A DNA stretch of 64,000 bases, from the NCBI RefSeq assembly GCF_004217315.1, contig NZ_SGWR01000003.1, positions 434,001 through 498,000 on the forward strand, given 5' to 3'. Source of the stretch: Corticibacter populi. GTDB lineage: Bacteria > Pseudomonadota > Gammaproteobacteria > Burkholderiales > Burkholderiaceae_C. Below are positions 8,583 through 21,117 of this stretch, one piece after another. The number at the start of each line of letters is the position of its first letter. Within the stretch, counting starts at the first letter, position 1. The position numbers and the translations under genes are program-made. Under the pieces are notes generated by a model. It saw only the letters and a list, made by a program, of their open reading frames with translations, was not told the DNA's origin and did not search any database.

Positions 8583-9619
8583 GTGCCGAGGGAATGCGCC
8601 AGCCGCCGGTGGCTGGTCCATCCGGGGCGGGCGGCTTGGTGGGGGTGATCGGGGCCGGGCGGATGGGGCGCAGCATTGGCGTGGCCTTTGCACTGGCTGG
8701 TACCGACTTCCTGCTGATGGACCTGCGCCAGCGCACGGACGAGGCCTGGCGGAAGCTGGAGGCCGAGGTCGCCAGCGACCTGCAGGCCATGTTGGCGCGC
8801 CTGTGCCGGCTCGGGCGCCTCGATGCGGTGGGCGCGGCCGAGGCGCTGAGGCGCATCCGGTTGCTGCGTGCCACCGAGGTGGCCGCCGCCCTGCCGGCCG
8901 TGGACGTGCTGTTCGAGGCGGTGCCCGAGACGATGGAGGCCAAACGCGAGGCGCTTGGCTTTGCCGGCGCGCATCTGCCGGAGCAGGCCTTGGTGGCATC
9001 GACATCGTCGACCATGCTGGCTGGCGAACTCGCCACGCTGGTGCCCCATCCCGAGCGCTTTCTCAATGCGCACTGGCTCAATCCGGCGTATCTGATTCCG
9101 CTGGTGGAGGTGTCGCCGCATGCCGCCACGGCAGGCGCGGTGCTCGAACGGCTGCTGGCGGTATTGCGCCAGGCCGGCAAGCAGCCGGTGGTCTGCCACG
9201 ACCGGCCGGGCTACATCGTGCCGCGCCTGCAGGTGCTGATCATGAACGAGGCGGCCCGCATGATCGAGGACGGCACGGCCAGCGCTGCCGACATCGACGT
9301 GGCGATCCGCTATGGATTCGGCATTCGCTATGCATCGATGGGGGTGGCCGAATTCGTCGACTTCGGTGGCCTGGACATCCTCTATCACGCCAGTGCCTAT
9401 CTGGCGGATCGGCTGGCCGATTCCCGCTATGCCAGCCCGCCGATCGTGCAGGCCAAGATGCAGCGCGGCGAACTGGGCATCAAGACCGGCCAGGGGCTCT
9501 ACGCGTGGAATGCCGAGCAGGCCGAGCAGTTTCAGCAGGAGGCACTCGAGCGCATGGTGCGACTCCTGGACGCGCAGCAGGTGGACACCGGCACGGCCCT
9601 GCCTCGCCCCTGCGGCTGA
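8579..9619 (+). CDS. 3-hydroxyacyl-CoA dehydrogenase-like NAD-dependent dehydrogenase
   Basis: 346 residues. NAD-binding motif GVIGAGRMGRSI is near residue 22. The catalytic His-Glu pair is in AHWLNPAYLIPLVEV (about 160-175). The C-terminal helical domain contains DRPGYIVPRLQ and ends with KTGQGLYAW. The NP..LIPLVEV form resembles the branch with lambda-crystallin, L-gulonate and L-carnitine dehydrogenases, which act on free hydroxy acids rather than CoA esters, so the CoA name may mislead. It overlaps the upstream gene by 4 bp. The role is probably oxidation of a hydroxy acid in the same pathway. Confidence 0.75.
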   Translation: MSAEGMRQPPVAGPSGAGGLVGVIGAGRMGRSIGVAFALAGTDFLLMDLRQRTDEAWRKLEAEVASDLQAMLARLCRLGRLDAVGAAEALRRIRLLRATEVAAALPAVDVLFEAVPETMEAKREALGFAGAHLPEQALVASTSSTMLAGELATLVPHPERFLNAHWLNPAYLIPLVEVSPHAATAGAVLERLLAVLRQAGKQPVVCHDRPGYIVPRLQVLIMNEAARMIEDGTASAADIDVAIRYGFGIRYASMGVAEFVDFGGLDILYHASAYLADRLADSRYASPPIVQAKMQRGELGIKTGQGLYAWNAEQAEQFQQEALERMVRLLDAQQVDTGTALPRPCG

Positions 9620-9684
9620 GCGTGCCGGGGGTCGGCTGCATGCCGGGATTTTCTTTCGTTTCTCTGGACACAGGAGTTTGACGT

Positions 9685-10674
9685 ATGGCTTTCGCACTTC
9701 GAGTGAAAAAGGTTCTGGCCATGGCATTGGCCGCGAGCGCAGGCGCAGGGGCCCTGGCGCAGGACATTCCCACCATCCGTGTCGGCTGGACCATCCCCGC
9801 CGAGGAGGCCAAATACTGGATGATGCGCCGCCCGGACGCCTTTCCGGAACTGGGCAAGAGCTATCGCATCGAGTGGACGCAGTTCCAGGGCACCGCGCCG
9901 ATGGTGCAGGCCATGCTGTCCAACGCGCTCGATTGCTCGTCGCAGGCGCCGCTGTCGCTGGGGCAGGGCGTCATCAACGGCCAGTTGAAAGCCTACGTGA
10001 TCGCGCAGCACGCTGGTGAGAGTCCGTCATCGTTCTCGGTGTACTGGGGCGTGCGCGAGGCCGATCCGATCAAGCGGCCGGAAGACCTCAAGGGCAAGAC
10101 GGTGGGCGTGAACGTCTACGGCTCGGGCGTGCATGGCCAGATGGCCATGATCCTCAAGAACAGTGGCCTGGATCCGGCCAAGGACGTGCAACTGGTCGAG
10201 ACGGGCTTCCCGGGCTCCGAGGCGGCGCTGCGTGGCGGCCGCGTGGATGCGGCGGTGTTCGTGCAGCCGTTTGCCGCGCGGGCTGAGGCCAAGGGCGGTA
10301 TCCGCAAGCTGTTCTCGCTGCAGCAGCTCATGCCCAACACCGTGCATGTCATCGAGGTCTGCAAGGCCGACTTCGCGGACAGCCATCCGGATCTGGTCAG
10401 GCACTATGTGCGCGATCTCACGCGCGCCATGCAGATGGCCATGGCCCGGCGCGAGGAAACGATCGCGGTGGTTTCCGAGGTCACACGGGCGCCGGTAGAG
10501 GCCCTCGCCGGGTACCTGATGACGCCCAGCGACTTCGCCCGCAGCGCCGACATGCGCCCGGATACACAGGCCATCCAGGCCATGCTCGACCAGTACGCCG
10601 AGCTGGGAATGCTGAGCCGGCGCCTGGACGCCGGCACGCTGGTGCGCCCTGACCTCATGGCACCGCTGCAGTAA
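9685..10674 (+). CDS. NitT/TauT-family ABC transporter substrate-binding protein
   Basis: 329 residues. The N-terminal signal peptide (KKVLAMALAASAGAGALAQ) is probably cleaved after AQ. The mature part reads VGWTIPAEEAKYWMM and contains DLKGKTVGVNVYGSGVHG, typical of SsuA/TauA-like receptors. It lies 65 bp after the dehydrogenase genes and immediately before the ATPase, so it is the periplasmic receptor of this importer. The ligand is unknown; the family takes up sulfonates, nitrate, taurine, pyrimidine precursors and various aromatic acids. Confidence 0.85.
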   Translation: MAFALRVKKVLAMALAASAGAGALAQDIPTIRVGWTIPAEEAKYWMMRRPDAFPELGKSYRIEWTQFQGTAPMVQAMLSNALDCSSQAPLSLGQGVINGQLKAYVIAQHAGESPSSFSVYWGVREADPIKRPEDLKGKTVGVNVYGSGVHGQMAMILKNSGLDPAKDVQLVETGFPGSEAALRGGRVDAAVFVQPFAARAEAKGGIRKLFSLQQLMPNTVHVIEVCKADFADSHPDLVRHYVRDLTRAMQMAMARREETIAVVSEVTRAPVEALAGYLMTPSDFARSADMRPDTQAIQAMLDQYAELGMLSRRLDAGTLVRPDLMAPLQ

Positions 10675-10690
10675 CCAAGAGGACCGGAGC

Positions 10691-11472
<782 letters not shown>

Positions 11473-11476
<4 letters not shown>

Positions 11477-12306
11477 CGCAGGCCTGCCATGGCAAGCGCG
11501 GTGTCACGCGAGGGCATGTGCAGGCCATGCGGGCCGGCATGCCGCGTGCGGCCGGCCGAATCCTGCGTCGTGTGGCCCCGGTGCTGGCGCTGCTGAGCGG
11601 CTGGCAGTTGCTGGCCATGGCACTGGACATGGAGGAGCTGCCAGGCGCGTGGCAGGCCTTGCAGACGGTGCCACAGATCCTCTCGAGCGGGGAGGATGTG
11701 GGCAGCATCCTGGCCTCGCTGCGGCGCATGGCCATCGGCTATGTGCTGGCATTGCTGATGGTGGTGCCGCTGGGGCTGTCGATGGGGCGTTGCCAGCGAC
11801 TGGCGCGCGTCGTCAATCCGCTGGCGGCGCTGGCCTACCCGATTCCGAAGGCGGCGCTGATGCCCATCATCATGCTCTGGTTCGGGATCGGTGATCTCTC
11901 GAAGATCCTGGTGATCTTTCTGGGGGTGAGCCTGCCGTTGCTCTACCACAGCTACCAGGGCGCGCTGCAGGTGGACGAGAAGCTGTGGTGGTCGGCCCGG
12001 GCCATGGGCATGGGCGCCGTGCGCGGCATGCTGCGGGTGGTGCTGCCGGCTGCGCTGCCGGAAATCCTGCTGGGCTGCCGCGTCGCCGTGTCCATGGCCC
12101 TGATCACGATGATCAGCTCGGAGATGATCGCGCGGCAGCGCGGCGCCGGCGACCTGCTGTTCAATGCGCTGGACATGGCCGTCTATACGGAGGTCTACGC
12201 GATGATCGTGATCATCGCGGTGATCGGGCTGACATTGGATGCGCTGGTCGAGTGGGCGCGCCGCAGGCTCACGCACTGGACCGATGCGCAGGGCGCGGCG
12301 GGATAG
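11473..12306 (+). CDS. ABC transporter permease (NitT/TauT type), first of two
   Basis: 277 residues with about six membrane segments. The EAA-like cytoplasmic loop is WSARAMGMGAVRGMLRVVLPAALPEILLG cut to its core (ARAMG...LPAALPEI). It starts at the ATG overlapping the ATPase stop. The N-terminus is long and basic (about 35 residues before the first hydrophobic segment). With the second permease it most likely forms a heterodimer; most NitT/TauT systems use one permease gene, so two is less common. Confidence 0.85.
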
Positions 12307-12378
12307 TTTCCGGCGCCGTTGTCATCGGCCATGAGTGGCCATGAGTGGCAACGAATGGCAATGAGAGGACACAGGGGC

Positions 12379-13143
12379 ATGAACACACCGATACATGCAA
12401 TGAAATGGCTGGAGGCGCGGCTGGCGCCGGCGCTGTGGTGGTCGATCGCCAGCGTGGCCGCGCTGCTGGTGCTCTGGCAGGCCGTGAGCGGTCTCGGGCT
12501 GGTTGATGCCCGGCTACTGCCTTCGCCGCTGGCGATCTTCGCGCACCTTGGCGAGCAACTGGGCGAGCGCAGCTTCCAGTTCCACATCGGCCAGACGCTG
12601 ATCCGCCTGCTGTGCGGCTTCGCGATCGCGCTGGTGATCGGCGTTGCGCTGGGCGTGGTCATGGCGCTGGGGGGCGAGGCCTGGCTGATGCCGCTGGTGC
12701 GGCTGCTGGCGCCGATCCCGAAGATCGCCATCTATCCTGCCCTGGTGCTGTTGCTGGGCTTTGGGCATGCCTCGAAGATCGGGCTGGTGGTGGCCGATGC
12801 CGTGTTCCCGTTGATCCTGGCCACTTTCCATGGCGTGCGCGCCGTGCAGCCCAAGCTGCTGTGGTCGGCACAGGCGGCCGGAGCGGGCAAAATAGCGCAG
12901 GTCCTGACGGTGCTGCTGCCATCGGCCTGGGGCTCGATCCTGACGGGTTGCCGCATTGCGCTGGTGATCGCCTGCATCAACGTGTTCCTCGCCGAGATGA
13001 TCTCCTCGACCGACGGGCTGGGCCATCTGATGATCGTGGCGGCACGCTCGTACCAGGTGGTCGACATGTTCGTTCCGCTGGTCCTGATCTCGCTGATCGG
13101 GCTCGCCCTGAGCCGGGGAATCGGATTCTTCCGAATCGGCTAA
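12379..13143 (+). CDS. ABC transporter permease (NitT/TauT type), second of two
   Basis: 254 residues and about six membrane segments. The coupling loop contains WSAQAAGAGKIAQVLTVLLP and then SAWGSILTGCRIAL. ATG 12379 is preferred because GAGGAC and GGGG lie upstream; the in-frame codons from 12319 (TTG) and 12361 are alternatives. It is only distantly similar to the first permease by eye, so this is a heterodimer and not a recent duplication. Confidence 0.83.
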   Translation: MNTPIHAMKWLEARLAPALWWSIASVAALLVLWQAVSGLGLVDARLLPSPLAIFAHLGEQLGERSFQFHIGQTLIRLLCGFAIALVIGVALGVVMALGGEAWLMPLVRLLAPIPKIAIYPALVLLLGFGHASKIGLVVADAVFPLILATFHGVRAVQPKLLWSAQAAGAGKIAQVLTVLLPSAWGSILTGCRIALVIACINVFLAEMISSTDGLGHLMIVAARSYQVVDMFVPLVLISLIGLALSRGIGFFRIG

Positions 13144-13207
13144 GAACCTGTGATTAGCGGACCGGCGCCCTGGAAGGGCCGCAGACAGAAACCAAACAAT
13201 CCAATCA

Positions 13208-13654
13208 ATGATGGTGTCCAATTATCCGGGCCATGGCCTCTTCATCCCGTATCTGATCAACCGTACCGCCACGGCGATCAATGGCCAGATCACCACGTTC
13301 CTCGCGCAGCACGGCCTGACCCTGACGCATTGGCGGGTGCTGGCGTTTCTCTCGAAGCAGGATGGGCTCAACATTGGCGAACTCGGGCGCAACACCATGA
13401 CCGAGCAGTCGACGCTGTCGCGCTCGCTGCAACTGCTGGAGAAGAAGGGCTACGTCACGCGCAAGAGCTGCCGCAAGGACACCCGGGCCACGTCCGTCTA
13501 TCTGACCGCCGAGGGCAGCAAGGCCTTTGGCGAAATCCTGTCGTATGTGCTGGAACTGGAGGAGCGCTATCTGCAGGGCGTCTCGGAGCAGGAGCAGGCC
13601 ACGCTGCGCGCCGCCTTGCAGAAGATCATCGCCAACAGCGGGCAGGAGGGCTGA
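13208..13654 (+). CDS. MarR-family transcriptional regulator
   Basis: 148 residues. A winged helix covers about residues 35-105 with LTHWRVLAFLSKQDGLNIGELGR, EQSTLSRSLQLLEKKGYV and the wing RKDTRATSVYLT, typical of MarR dimers that release DNA on binding an aromatic or small acid ligand. It is the last gene of the opine-dehydrogenase/ABC operon and the likely local repressor; the palindrome at 7429-7452 is a candidate site. ATG 13208 is followed directly by a second ATG. Confidence 0.85.
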   Translation: MMVSNYPGHGLFIPYLINRTATAINGQITTFLAQHGLTLTHWRVLAFLSKQDGLNIGELGRNTMTEQSTLSRSLQLLEKKGYVTRKSCRKDTRATSVYLTAEGSKAFGEILSYVLELEERYLQGVSEQEQATLRAALQKIIANSGQEG

Positions 13655-13741
13655 ACATCGGCGCGAGCGGTCCGGGCCAGACATGGTGATGCGTGCCGAT
13701 GACCGTCATTCCCGCTGCCTTCGGTGGCGCAGGGCCCCGCA

Positions 13742-14023
13742 TCAGGGCTTGGTGTACTGCACGAAGATCTCGTTGGGCTTGATCATGCCCAACTCCTGCC
13801 GGGCGATCTCTTCCATCATTTCGCGGCCATCGCGCAGGTCGGCAATGTCATTGTTCAGCCGTGCATTGTCCTGGCGCATCAGCTCGTTGGAGGCGTGCTG
13901 CACCTCGATCTCCGCCCGCATGATCTCCACGTTCGGATAGCTGCCGCGCCCGGACCAGATTTGCAGCTGGATCCAGGCCAGCAGGGCCAGCAGGATGAGC
14001 GTGGTGACGTAGCGCAGGCGCAT
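13742..14023 (-). CDS. ftsB: Cell division protein FtsB
   Basis: 93 residues. A short cytoplasmic end, one membrane segment (YVTTLILLALLAWIQLQIW), then a coiled coil (EIEVQHASNELMRQDNARL) and the conserved ARQELGMIKPNE.FVQY end of FtsB/DivIC. FtsB forms a complex with FtsL and FtsQ that activates septal peptidoglycan synthesis. It lies 59 bp after eno, the usual betaproteobacterial arrangement. Confidence 0.92.
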   Translation of the reverse strand: MRLRYVTTLILLALLAWIQLQIWSGRGSYPNVEIMRAEIEVQHASNELMRQDNARLNNDIADLRDGREMMEEIARQELGMIKPNEIFVQYTKP

Positions 14024-14044
14024 GGGGTGTGGGTGATGGCATCA

Positions 14045-14078
14045 CCACCCGCAGCGGGCAGGGCGCCCGCTGCGGTGG
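14045..14078 (-). other. Strong hairpin between eno and ftsB
   Basis: CCGCAGCGGGC (14049-14059) pairs with GCCCGCTGCGG (14065-14075), with outer pairs CCA/TGG around one bulge. No T run follows on either strand, so it is more likely an mRNA processing or partial-termination element that lowers ftsB expression relative to eno. Confidence 0.5.
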
Positions 14079-14082
14079 CGCG

Positions 14083-17126
<3,044 letters not shown>

Positions 17127-17174
17127 GGATGACTGCCCGGCGCCAGTGGCGGAGACCTCCGAAGGTTGCGGGGA

Positions 17175-17717
17175 CTAGCGGCCCGGGGCCGCCGGCCCTG
17201 CCTGGCGGCGGAACTCGAAGGGCGCCGAGACCGAGCACGGCTGCGGAAAGCCCAGCGCCACCGTGCCGTCGGCGTGCAGATGCGTGGGGCTTTGCACCCG
17301 CAGGTGGTACTCGACATCCAGCGGCAGCGGAAAGGAGGCCAGCGAGGCGCCGCGCGCAACGGCCACGAAATGGTTGGGGCCGCGTTGCTGCCACTGCACC
17401 GCGGGGTGGTCGATGATGTCGCGTGGATGAAAAGGCCGCTCGAACGTCACCAGCCCGGTCTTTTGCTGTGGCAGCAGCTGCAGCAAGGTCTCGGCCATGC
17501 CGGGCATGCAGCCGGCGCTGCTGCGGGCGGTGCCGGCCGTCCAGCCCCAGCGGCCATCTTCGGGCTGAATGGCAGGGGCGGTTTCTGCAGCTGCGCTGGC
17601 GGCGAGCCCCAGTGTCGCGACCAGCATCAGTTGTCGCGACACCTGGGTGAGGGTACAGGCAAGCCGTCGCAGGATCAGGCGGTGGCGGCGATGGGGTCGA
17701 TGGCGCAGATGGGGCAT
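17175..17717 (-). CDS. Small secreted protein of unknown function
   Basis: 180 residues. After a basic start (PHLRHRPHRRHR) comes a hydrophobic stretch LMLVATLGLAASAAAETA with a signal peptidase site after AAA. The mature part has CMPGMAETLLQLLPQQKTGLVTFERPF and ends in an Ala/Pro-rich tail; two cysteines are visible in the mature part. The start is uncertain: the ATG at 17717 gives an unusually long basic N-region, and the later MLVATLG codon would give a minimal signal peptide. The gene is divergent from the riboswitch-controlled ribH. I do not recognise the family. Confidence 0.6.
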   Translation of the reverse strand: MPHLRHRPHRRHRLILRRLACTLTQVSRQLMLVATLGLAASAAAETAPAIQPEDGRWGWTAGTARSSAGCMPGMAETLLQLLPQQKTGLVTFERPFHPRDIIDHPAVQWQQRGPNHFVAVARGASLASFPLPLDVEYHLRVQSPTHLHADGTVALGFPQPCSVSAPFEFRRQAGPAAPGR

Positions 17718-17840
17718 GTGGGCATGGTGCTGGACAGCCAAGGGCAGGGCAGGGTCGATTGTGCATCTTGGCGGCGCAGGCACTGCAAGCCCATGTAACG
17801 CCTGTGTCAGCTCACCCCGCCAGGTCTGGGCCGGCTTGCC

Positions 17841-17846
17841 TATAAT
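17841..17846 (+). promoter_or_regulatory. -10 element upstream of the FMN riboswitch
   Basis: A perfect TATAAT places the transcript start near 17853, about 30 nt before the aptamer. The TTGACA at 17867-17872 looks like a -35 but would put its -10 inside the aptamer, so it is not used. Confidence 0.5.
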
Positions 17847-17883
17847 CGAGGCGGCTTGGCAATTAATTGACAGTTGACGGGCC

Positions 17884-18050
17884 TTGTTCTCAGGGCGGGG
17901 TGAAAGTCCCCACCGGCGGTAACGTGTTGGCCTGGCGCTGCCTGGCCGAGGCGAAGTCCGCGAGCGCTGCGGGGCCATCCAGTTCCCGCAGGTCAGCAGA
18001 TCTGGTGTGAATCCAGAACCGACGGTCACAGTCCGGATGAAAGAGAACCG
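17884..18050 (+). ncRNA. FMN riboswitch (RFN element)
   Basis: The hallmark conserved blocks are present in order: TTCTCAGGGCGGGGTGAAA, TCCCCACCGGCGGTAA, a variable stem region, GTCAGCAGATCTGGTGTGA, ATCCAGAACCGACGGT and AGTCCGGATGAAAGAGAAC. The RNA binds flavin mononucleotide and shuts off the downstream gene. About 130 nt lie between the aptamer and the ribH ATG; a 9-bp stem (18086-18094 with 18125-18133) in that stretch may be part of the expression platform. Confidence 0.95.
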
Positions 18051-18085
18051 CGATGCTGCCCATGCACATTCCACGTGACATGCCC

Positions 18086-18133
18086 CGTGCCCGCTTGCCG
18101 CTGGCATGGCGTCTGCTGGTTGTTGCGGGCACG
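18086..18133 (+). promoter_or_regulatory. Possible expression-platform stem of the FMN riboswitch
   Basis: CGTGCCCGC (18086-18094) pairs exactly with GCGGGCACG (18125-18133) around a 30-nt loop. No T run follows, so transcription termination is not obvious; control could instead be through translation or Rho. The role is inference. Confidence 0.4.
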
Positions 18134-18180
18134 TCCGCTTCCTGCCCTGATTCCTGTTCTTCATTTCCTTTGGAGTCATC

Positions 18181-18690
18181 ATGAATCAGTCTTCGAATCC
18201 CCCTCTCTCAGTGCTGTCGCGGGCCTTGCCGGGTGGCGCTGCGCGCATTGCCATCGTGGCGGCGCAATGGCATGCCGACATCGTGCAGAAAGCCGTGGAT
18301 GCCTGCGCCGATGGCTTGGCGCAGCGCATGCCTGGCGCCATCGTCGATCGGTTCGAGGTGCCGGGCGCCTTCGAGATCCCGCTGCATGCCAAGGCCCTGG
18401 CCAAGAAGGGGCGCTATGACGCCATCGTCGCCTGCGCGCTGGTGGTCGATGGGGGCATCTACCGGCACGATTTCGTGGCCACCGCGGTGATCGATGGCCT
18501 GATGCGTGTGCAACTGGACACCGACGTGCCGGTGTTCTCGGTGGTACTGACGCCGCACCAGTTTCACGGGCACGCCGAACACGAGCAGTTCTTCCGCGAG
18601 CATTTCGTGAAGAAGGGACAGGAAGCCGCCGAAGCCTGCACGGCGACGCTTGGCAGCCTGCGCCACCTGCACGACGCGCTGGCGGCCTGA
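18181..18690 (+). CDS. ribH: 6,7-dimethyl-8-ribityllumazine synthase, type II (RibH2)
   Basis: 169 residues. It closely resembles Brucella/Mesorhizobium RibH2: [54 protein letters not shown] and [18 protein letters not shown]. The enzyme condenses 5-amino-6-ribitylaminouracil with 3,4-dihydroxybutanone phosphate in riboflavin synthesis; type II enzymes are decamers rather than 60-mers. TTTGGAG precedes the ATG. It stands alone under an FMN riboswitch with no ribA, ribB, ribD or ribE nearby, which suggests an additional lumazine synthase elsewhere or a specialised supply of flavin. Confidence 0.9.
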   Translation: MNQSSNPPLSVLSRALPGGAARIAIVAAQWHADIVQKAVDACADGLAQRMPGAIVDRFEVPGAFEIPLHAKALAKKGRYDAIVACALVVDGGIYRHDFVATAVIDGLMRVQLDTDVPVFSVVLTPHQFHGHAEHEQFFREHFVKKGQEAAEACTATLGSLRHLHDALAA

Positions 18691-18705
18691 GCCGCCGACA
18701 GGTGC

Positions 18706-19137
18706 TCAGCCTGGCGAGGTGGCCGCGTCGGAGTCGGGTCCGATGCCCGCCTCGTCCAGCACTTCGGAAGCGACCCTGAATGCATCGACGGCTGCCGGCA
18801 GGCCGCAGTAGAGGGCGGCATGGAGCAGTACCTCACGGATGTCCTCCGGACGCAGGCCGTTGTTGAGGGCTCCGCGCACGTGCAGCTTGAGTTCGTGCGG
18901 GCGGTTGAGGGCCATGATCATGGCCAGATTGAGCATGGAGCGGGTCTTGCGGTCCAGGCCGGGGCGATTCCAGATGTCTCCCCAGCAATACTGGGTTATC
19001 AGCTCCTGCAGGTCGATGTTGAAGTCGGTGGCGCTCTGCAGCGCCGCGTCGACGTGGGCCGTGCCCAGCACCTCGCGGCGAGTCTGCAGGCCCCGCTCGA
19101 ACAGCTCGGGGTTCGAGGGTGCGAAGGGACGGGTCAT
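18706..19137 (-). CDS. Carboxymuconolactone decarboxylase-family protein
   Basis: 143 residues. ELITQYCWGDIWNRPGLDRKTRSMLNLAM and ALYCGLPAAVDAFRVA (read as short motifs YCWGDIW, RSMLNLA and CGLPAA) match the CMD fold of PcaC-like gamma-carboxymuconolactone decarboxylases. GLDRKTRS and HVRGALNNG are also conserved. It is the last gene of the CitE/CaiB/amidohydrolase/Bug operon. Its start at 19137 removes an unsupported upstream extension. It may decarboxylate a lactone or act as a peroxidase-like helper; the substrate is unknown. Confidence 0.8.
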   Translation of the reverse strand: MTRPFAPSNPELFERGLQTRREVLGTAHVDAALQSATDFNIDLQELITQYCWGDIWNRPGLDRKTRSMLNLAMIMALNRPHELKLHVRGALNNGLRPEDIREVLLHAALYCGLPAAVDAFRVASEVLDEAGIGPDSDAATSPG

Positions 19138-19198
19138 CGGTGATCTCCTGATGGAAAGGGGCGGGCGATGCGGCACATCTCCGGCGTGGGCACTGTGC

Positions 19199-20167
19199 TC
19201 AGTCCTGCAGCACGATGCCGTTGCTTTTGACCACATCGGTCCAGCGCTGAATCTCCGAGTCGACGAACTGGGTGAATTCGGCGGAACTGCTGCCCACGGT
19301 GCTCAGGCCGAGCTTGGCCAGGCGCTCCCGGGTTTCGGGCTGTTGCAGTGCTTGCTGGATCAGTGATTCCAGTTTGCGGATGCGCTCCTCGGGCGTGCCG
19401 CGCGGCGCGAAGAAACCATTCCATTCCTCCACATCGAAGCCCTTGACGGCCGCTTCATCCACGGTGGGAACGTCAGGCAGTTCCGGCATGCGCGTCAGGG
19501 AACTGACCGCCAGTGCGCGCAGCTTGCCGGTGTTGACGTAGTTGAGGCTGGATGCGGCATTGGCGAAGTAGATGTGTACCTGCCCGCTCATCACGTCCAC
19601 CAGGGCTGGCGCGCCGCCGTTGTAGGGCACGTGCAGCATGTTCACACCGGCTTCCTTCTTGAGCAGTTCGCCTGCCATCTGTGCCAGGCTGCCCGGCCCA
19701 TAGGATGCATAGGTGAAGTGTTCGGGCTGCTGCCGCGCGGCATCGAGCAGACCGGGCAGGTTGTCGATGCCGGAGTTCGGTGCGGTCACCAGGATGTTGG
19801 GCACGGCCACGGCCTGGGAGATGGCGATGAAGTCCTTGCGTGCATCGTAGGGCAGGCGGCGCAGCACCGGGTTGATGCTGAAAGAGGATGCATCGTAGAG
19901 CAGCGTGTAGCCGTCGGCCTTGGCGCGGGCGACCTGCGAGGCGCCCACGGAGCCGCTGGCGCCGCCGCGGTTCTCGATCACCACGGATTGCCCGGCAAGG
20001 GCGGAAATGCTTTGCGCGATGATGCGCGCGGCATTGTCCGCGCCCCCGCCGGCGGCATAGGGCACCACGAGGGTGATGGGCTTGCTTGGATAGTCGTCTG
20101 CCGCGGCGGGCACGCAGATCGCCAGGGCGGTGGTGAAAATGGCCAGCAGCTTGAATGCCTTGGACAT
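19199..20167 (-). CDS. Bug-family (TctC-type) periplasmic solute-binding protein
   Basis: 322 residues. The signal peptide (FKLLAIFTTALAICVPAAA) is cleaved before DDYPSKPITLVVPYAAGGG, the classic Bug N-terminus. The two-lobed fold markers ENRGGASGSVG and MLHVPYNGGAPALVDVMSG are present. These receptors usually serve TctAB permeases for carboxylates; no tctA or tctB is nearby, as for most Bug paralogs in Alcaligenaceae. The operon suggests it binds the acid that the CoA-transferase activates. Confidence 0.92.
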   Translation of the reverse strand: MSKAFKLLAIFTTALAICVPAAADDYPSKPITLVVPYAAGGGADNAARIIAQSISALAGQSVVIENRGGASGSVGASQVARAKADGYTLLYDASSFSINPVLRRLPYDARKDFIAISQAVAVPNILVTAPNSGIDNLPGLLDAARQQPEHFTYASYGPGSLAQMAGELLKKEAGVNMLHVPYNGGAPALVDVMSGQVHIYFANAASSLNYVNTGKLRALAVSSLTRMPELPDVPTVDEAAVKGFDVEEWNGFFAPRGTPEERIRKLESLIQQALQQPETRERLAKLGLSTVGSSSAEFTQFVDSEIQRWTDVVKSNGIVLQD

Positions 20168-20241
20168 GGTGGTGGTCTCCTTGTTGAATAATTGGTCAGG
20201 GAAAAGCGGTAAGGGAATCGGTCTGGGAAAGGCGGCGCGCG

Positions 20242-21117
20242 TCAGCGCTCGAACTGGTAGAGCCGGGCCGGGTTGTCGACCAGGATGCGGGTGAGCGTTG
20301 CGCGGTCCCCGCACGCGGCGGCCAGCAGTTCGAGCAGCGCGGCGGCGTCCGGCCTGGCGTCGCCCTCGGTGATGTGGGGCCAGTCGCTGCCCCAGACCAG
20401 GCGTTGCGGGGCGGCCTCTATCCAAGCCGTGGCAATCGGCAAGGCGTCCGGCCAACTGCCGTCGCGCGCTGGAGCGTCCAGATAGAAGCCACTGATCTTC
20501 AGCCAGGCGCGCTCGCGCGCGAGCAGCCGCCGCACGATGTCGAATGCGGCGTGCCTGGTGCCCTGCGTCACAGGCAGGCGGGCCATGTGGTCGAACACCA
20601 CATCGACGGGCAGGTCGGCCAGCATGTCCTGGTGGGCGACGATTTGTTCGGCACTCCAGTGCAACTGCAGGTGCCAGCCCATTTCGCGAATGCGATGGGC
20701 CAGTGCGCGCATTTCGGCAAAGCCGGCGGTGTTCTGATTCGGGGCGTGCAGGCTCAGGCGGATGCCGCGGATGCCACCCTCATGCAGGCGCATCAGGCTG
20801 GCATCGTCGATGTCCGGGGCGACGACGGCAATGCCGCGGGTGCATCCGCGCCCCAGCTGAGCGATCGCTTCGAGCGTGACGCGGTTGTCGGTGCCATGCA
20901 CGCGAGGCTGTACCACCACGGCCCGGCTGGTCCCCAGCAGCGCTTGCAGTTGCCGATAGGCGGCAACGTCCGCATTGGCTGGCAGGTCCGGGGTGTGGGG
21001 AAACCGGGCGTCGTAGATGTGCAGATGGGCATCGCAGGCATTCGCCGGCACCACCAGGCGGGGGCTGCGCCCGGCGGCGGAATGTGGCGGCTGCGGCAGG
21101 GGCGGCCATTCAGTCAT
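20242..21117 (-). CDS. Amidohydrolase, 2-pyrone-4,6-dicarboxylate lactonase-like
   Basis: 291 residues. ANACDAHLHIYDARFPHTP carries the HxH metal motif near residue 30. GIRGIRLSLHAPNQN, FDHMARLP and VWGSDWPHI, with the late catalytic Asp, are features of the amidohydrolase-2 / LigI-like TIM-barrel group. LigI hydrolyses a cyclic lactone in aromatic degradation. The start codon overlaps the stop of the upstream CoA-transferase gene by 8 bp, so the two are translationally coupled. Confidence 0.82.
   Translation of the reverse strand: MTEWPPLPQPPHSAAGRSPRLVVPANACDAHLHIYDARFPHTPDLPANADVAAYRQLQALLGTSRAVVVQPRVHGTDNRVTLEAIAQLGRGCTRGIAVVAPDIDDASLMRLHEGGIRGIRLSLHAPNQNTAGFAEMRALAHRIREMGWHLQLHWSAEQIVAHQDMLADLPVDVVFDHMARLPVTQGTRHAAFDIVRRLLARERAWLKISGFYLDAPARDGSWPDALPIATAWIEAAPQRLVWGSDWPHITEGDARPDAAALLELLAAACGDRATLTRILVDNPARLYQFER

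Noticed and set aside
17867-17872. TTGACA as promoter -35 for ribH
   Set aside because: The matching -10 would be inside the FMN aptamer; a transcript starting there would lack the first aptamer strand.
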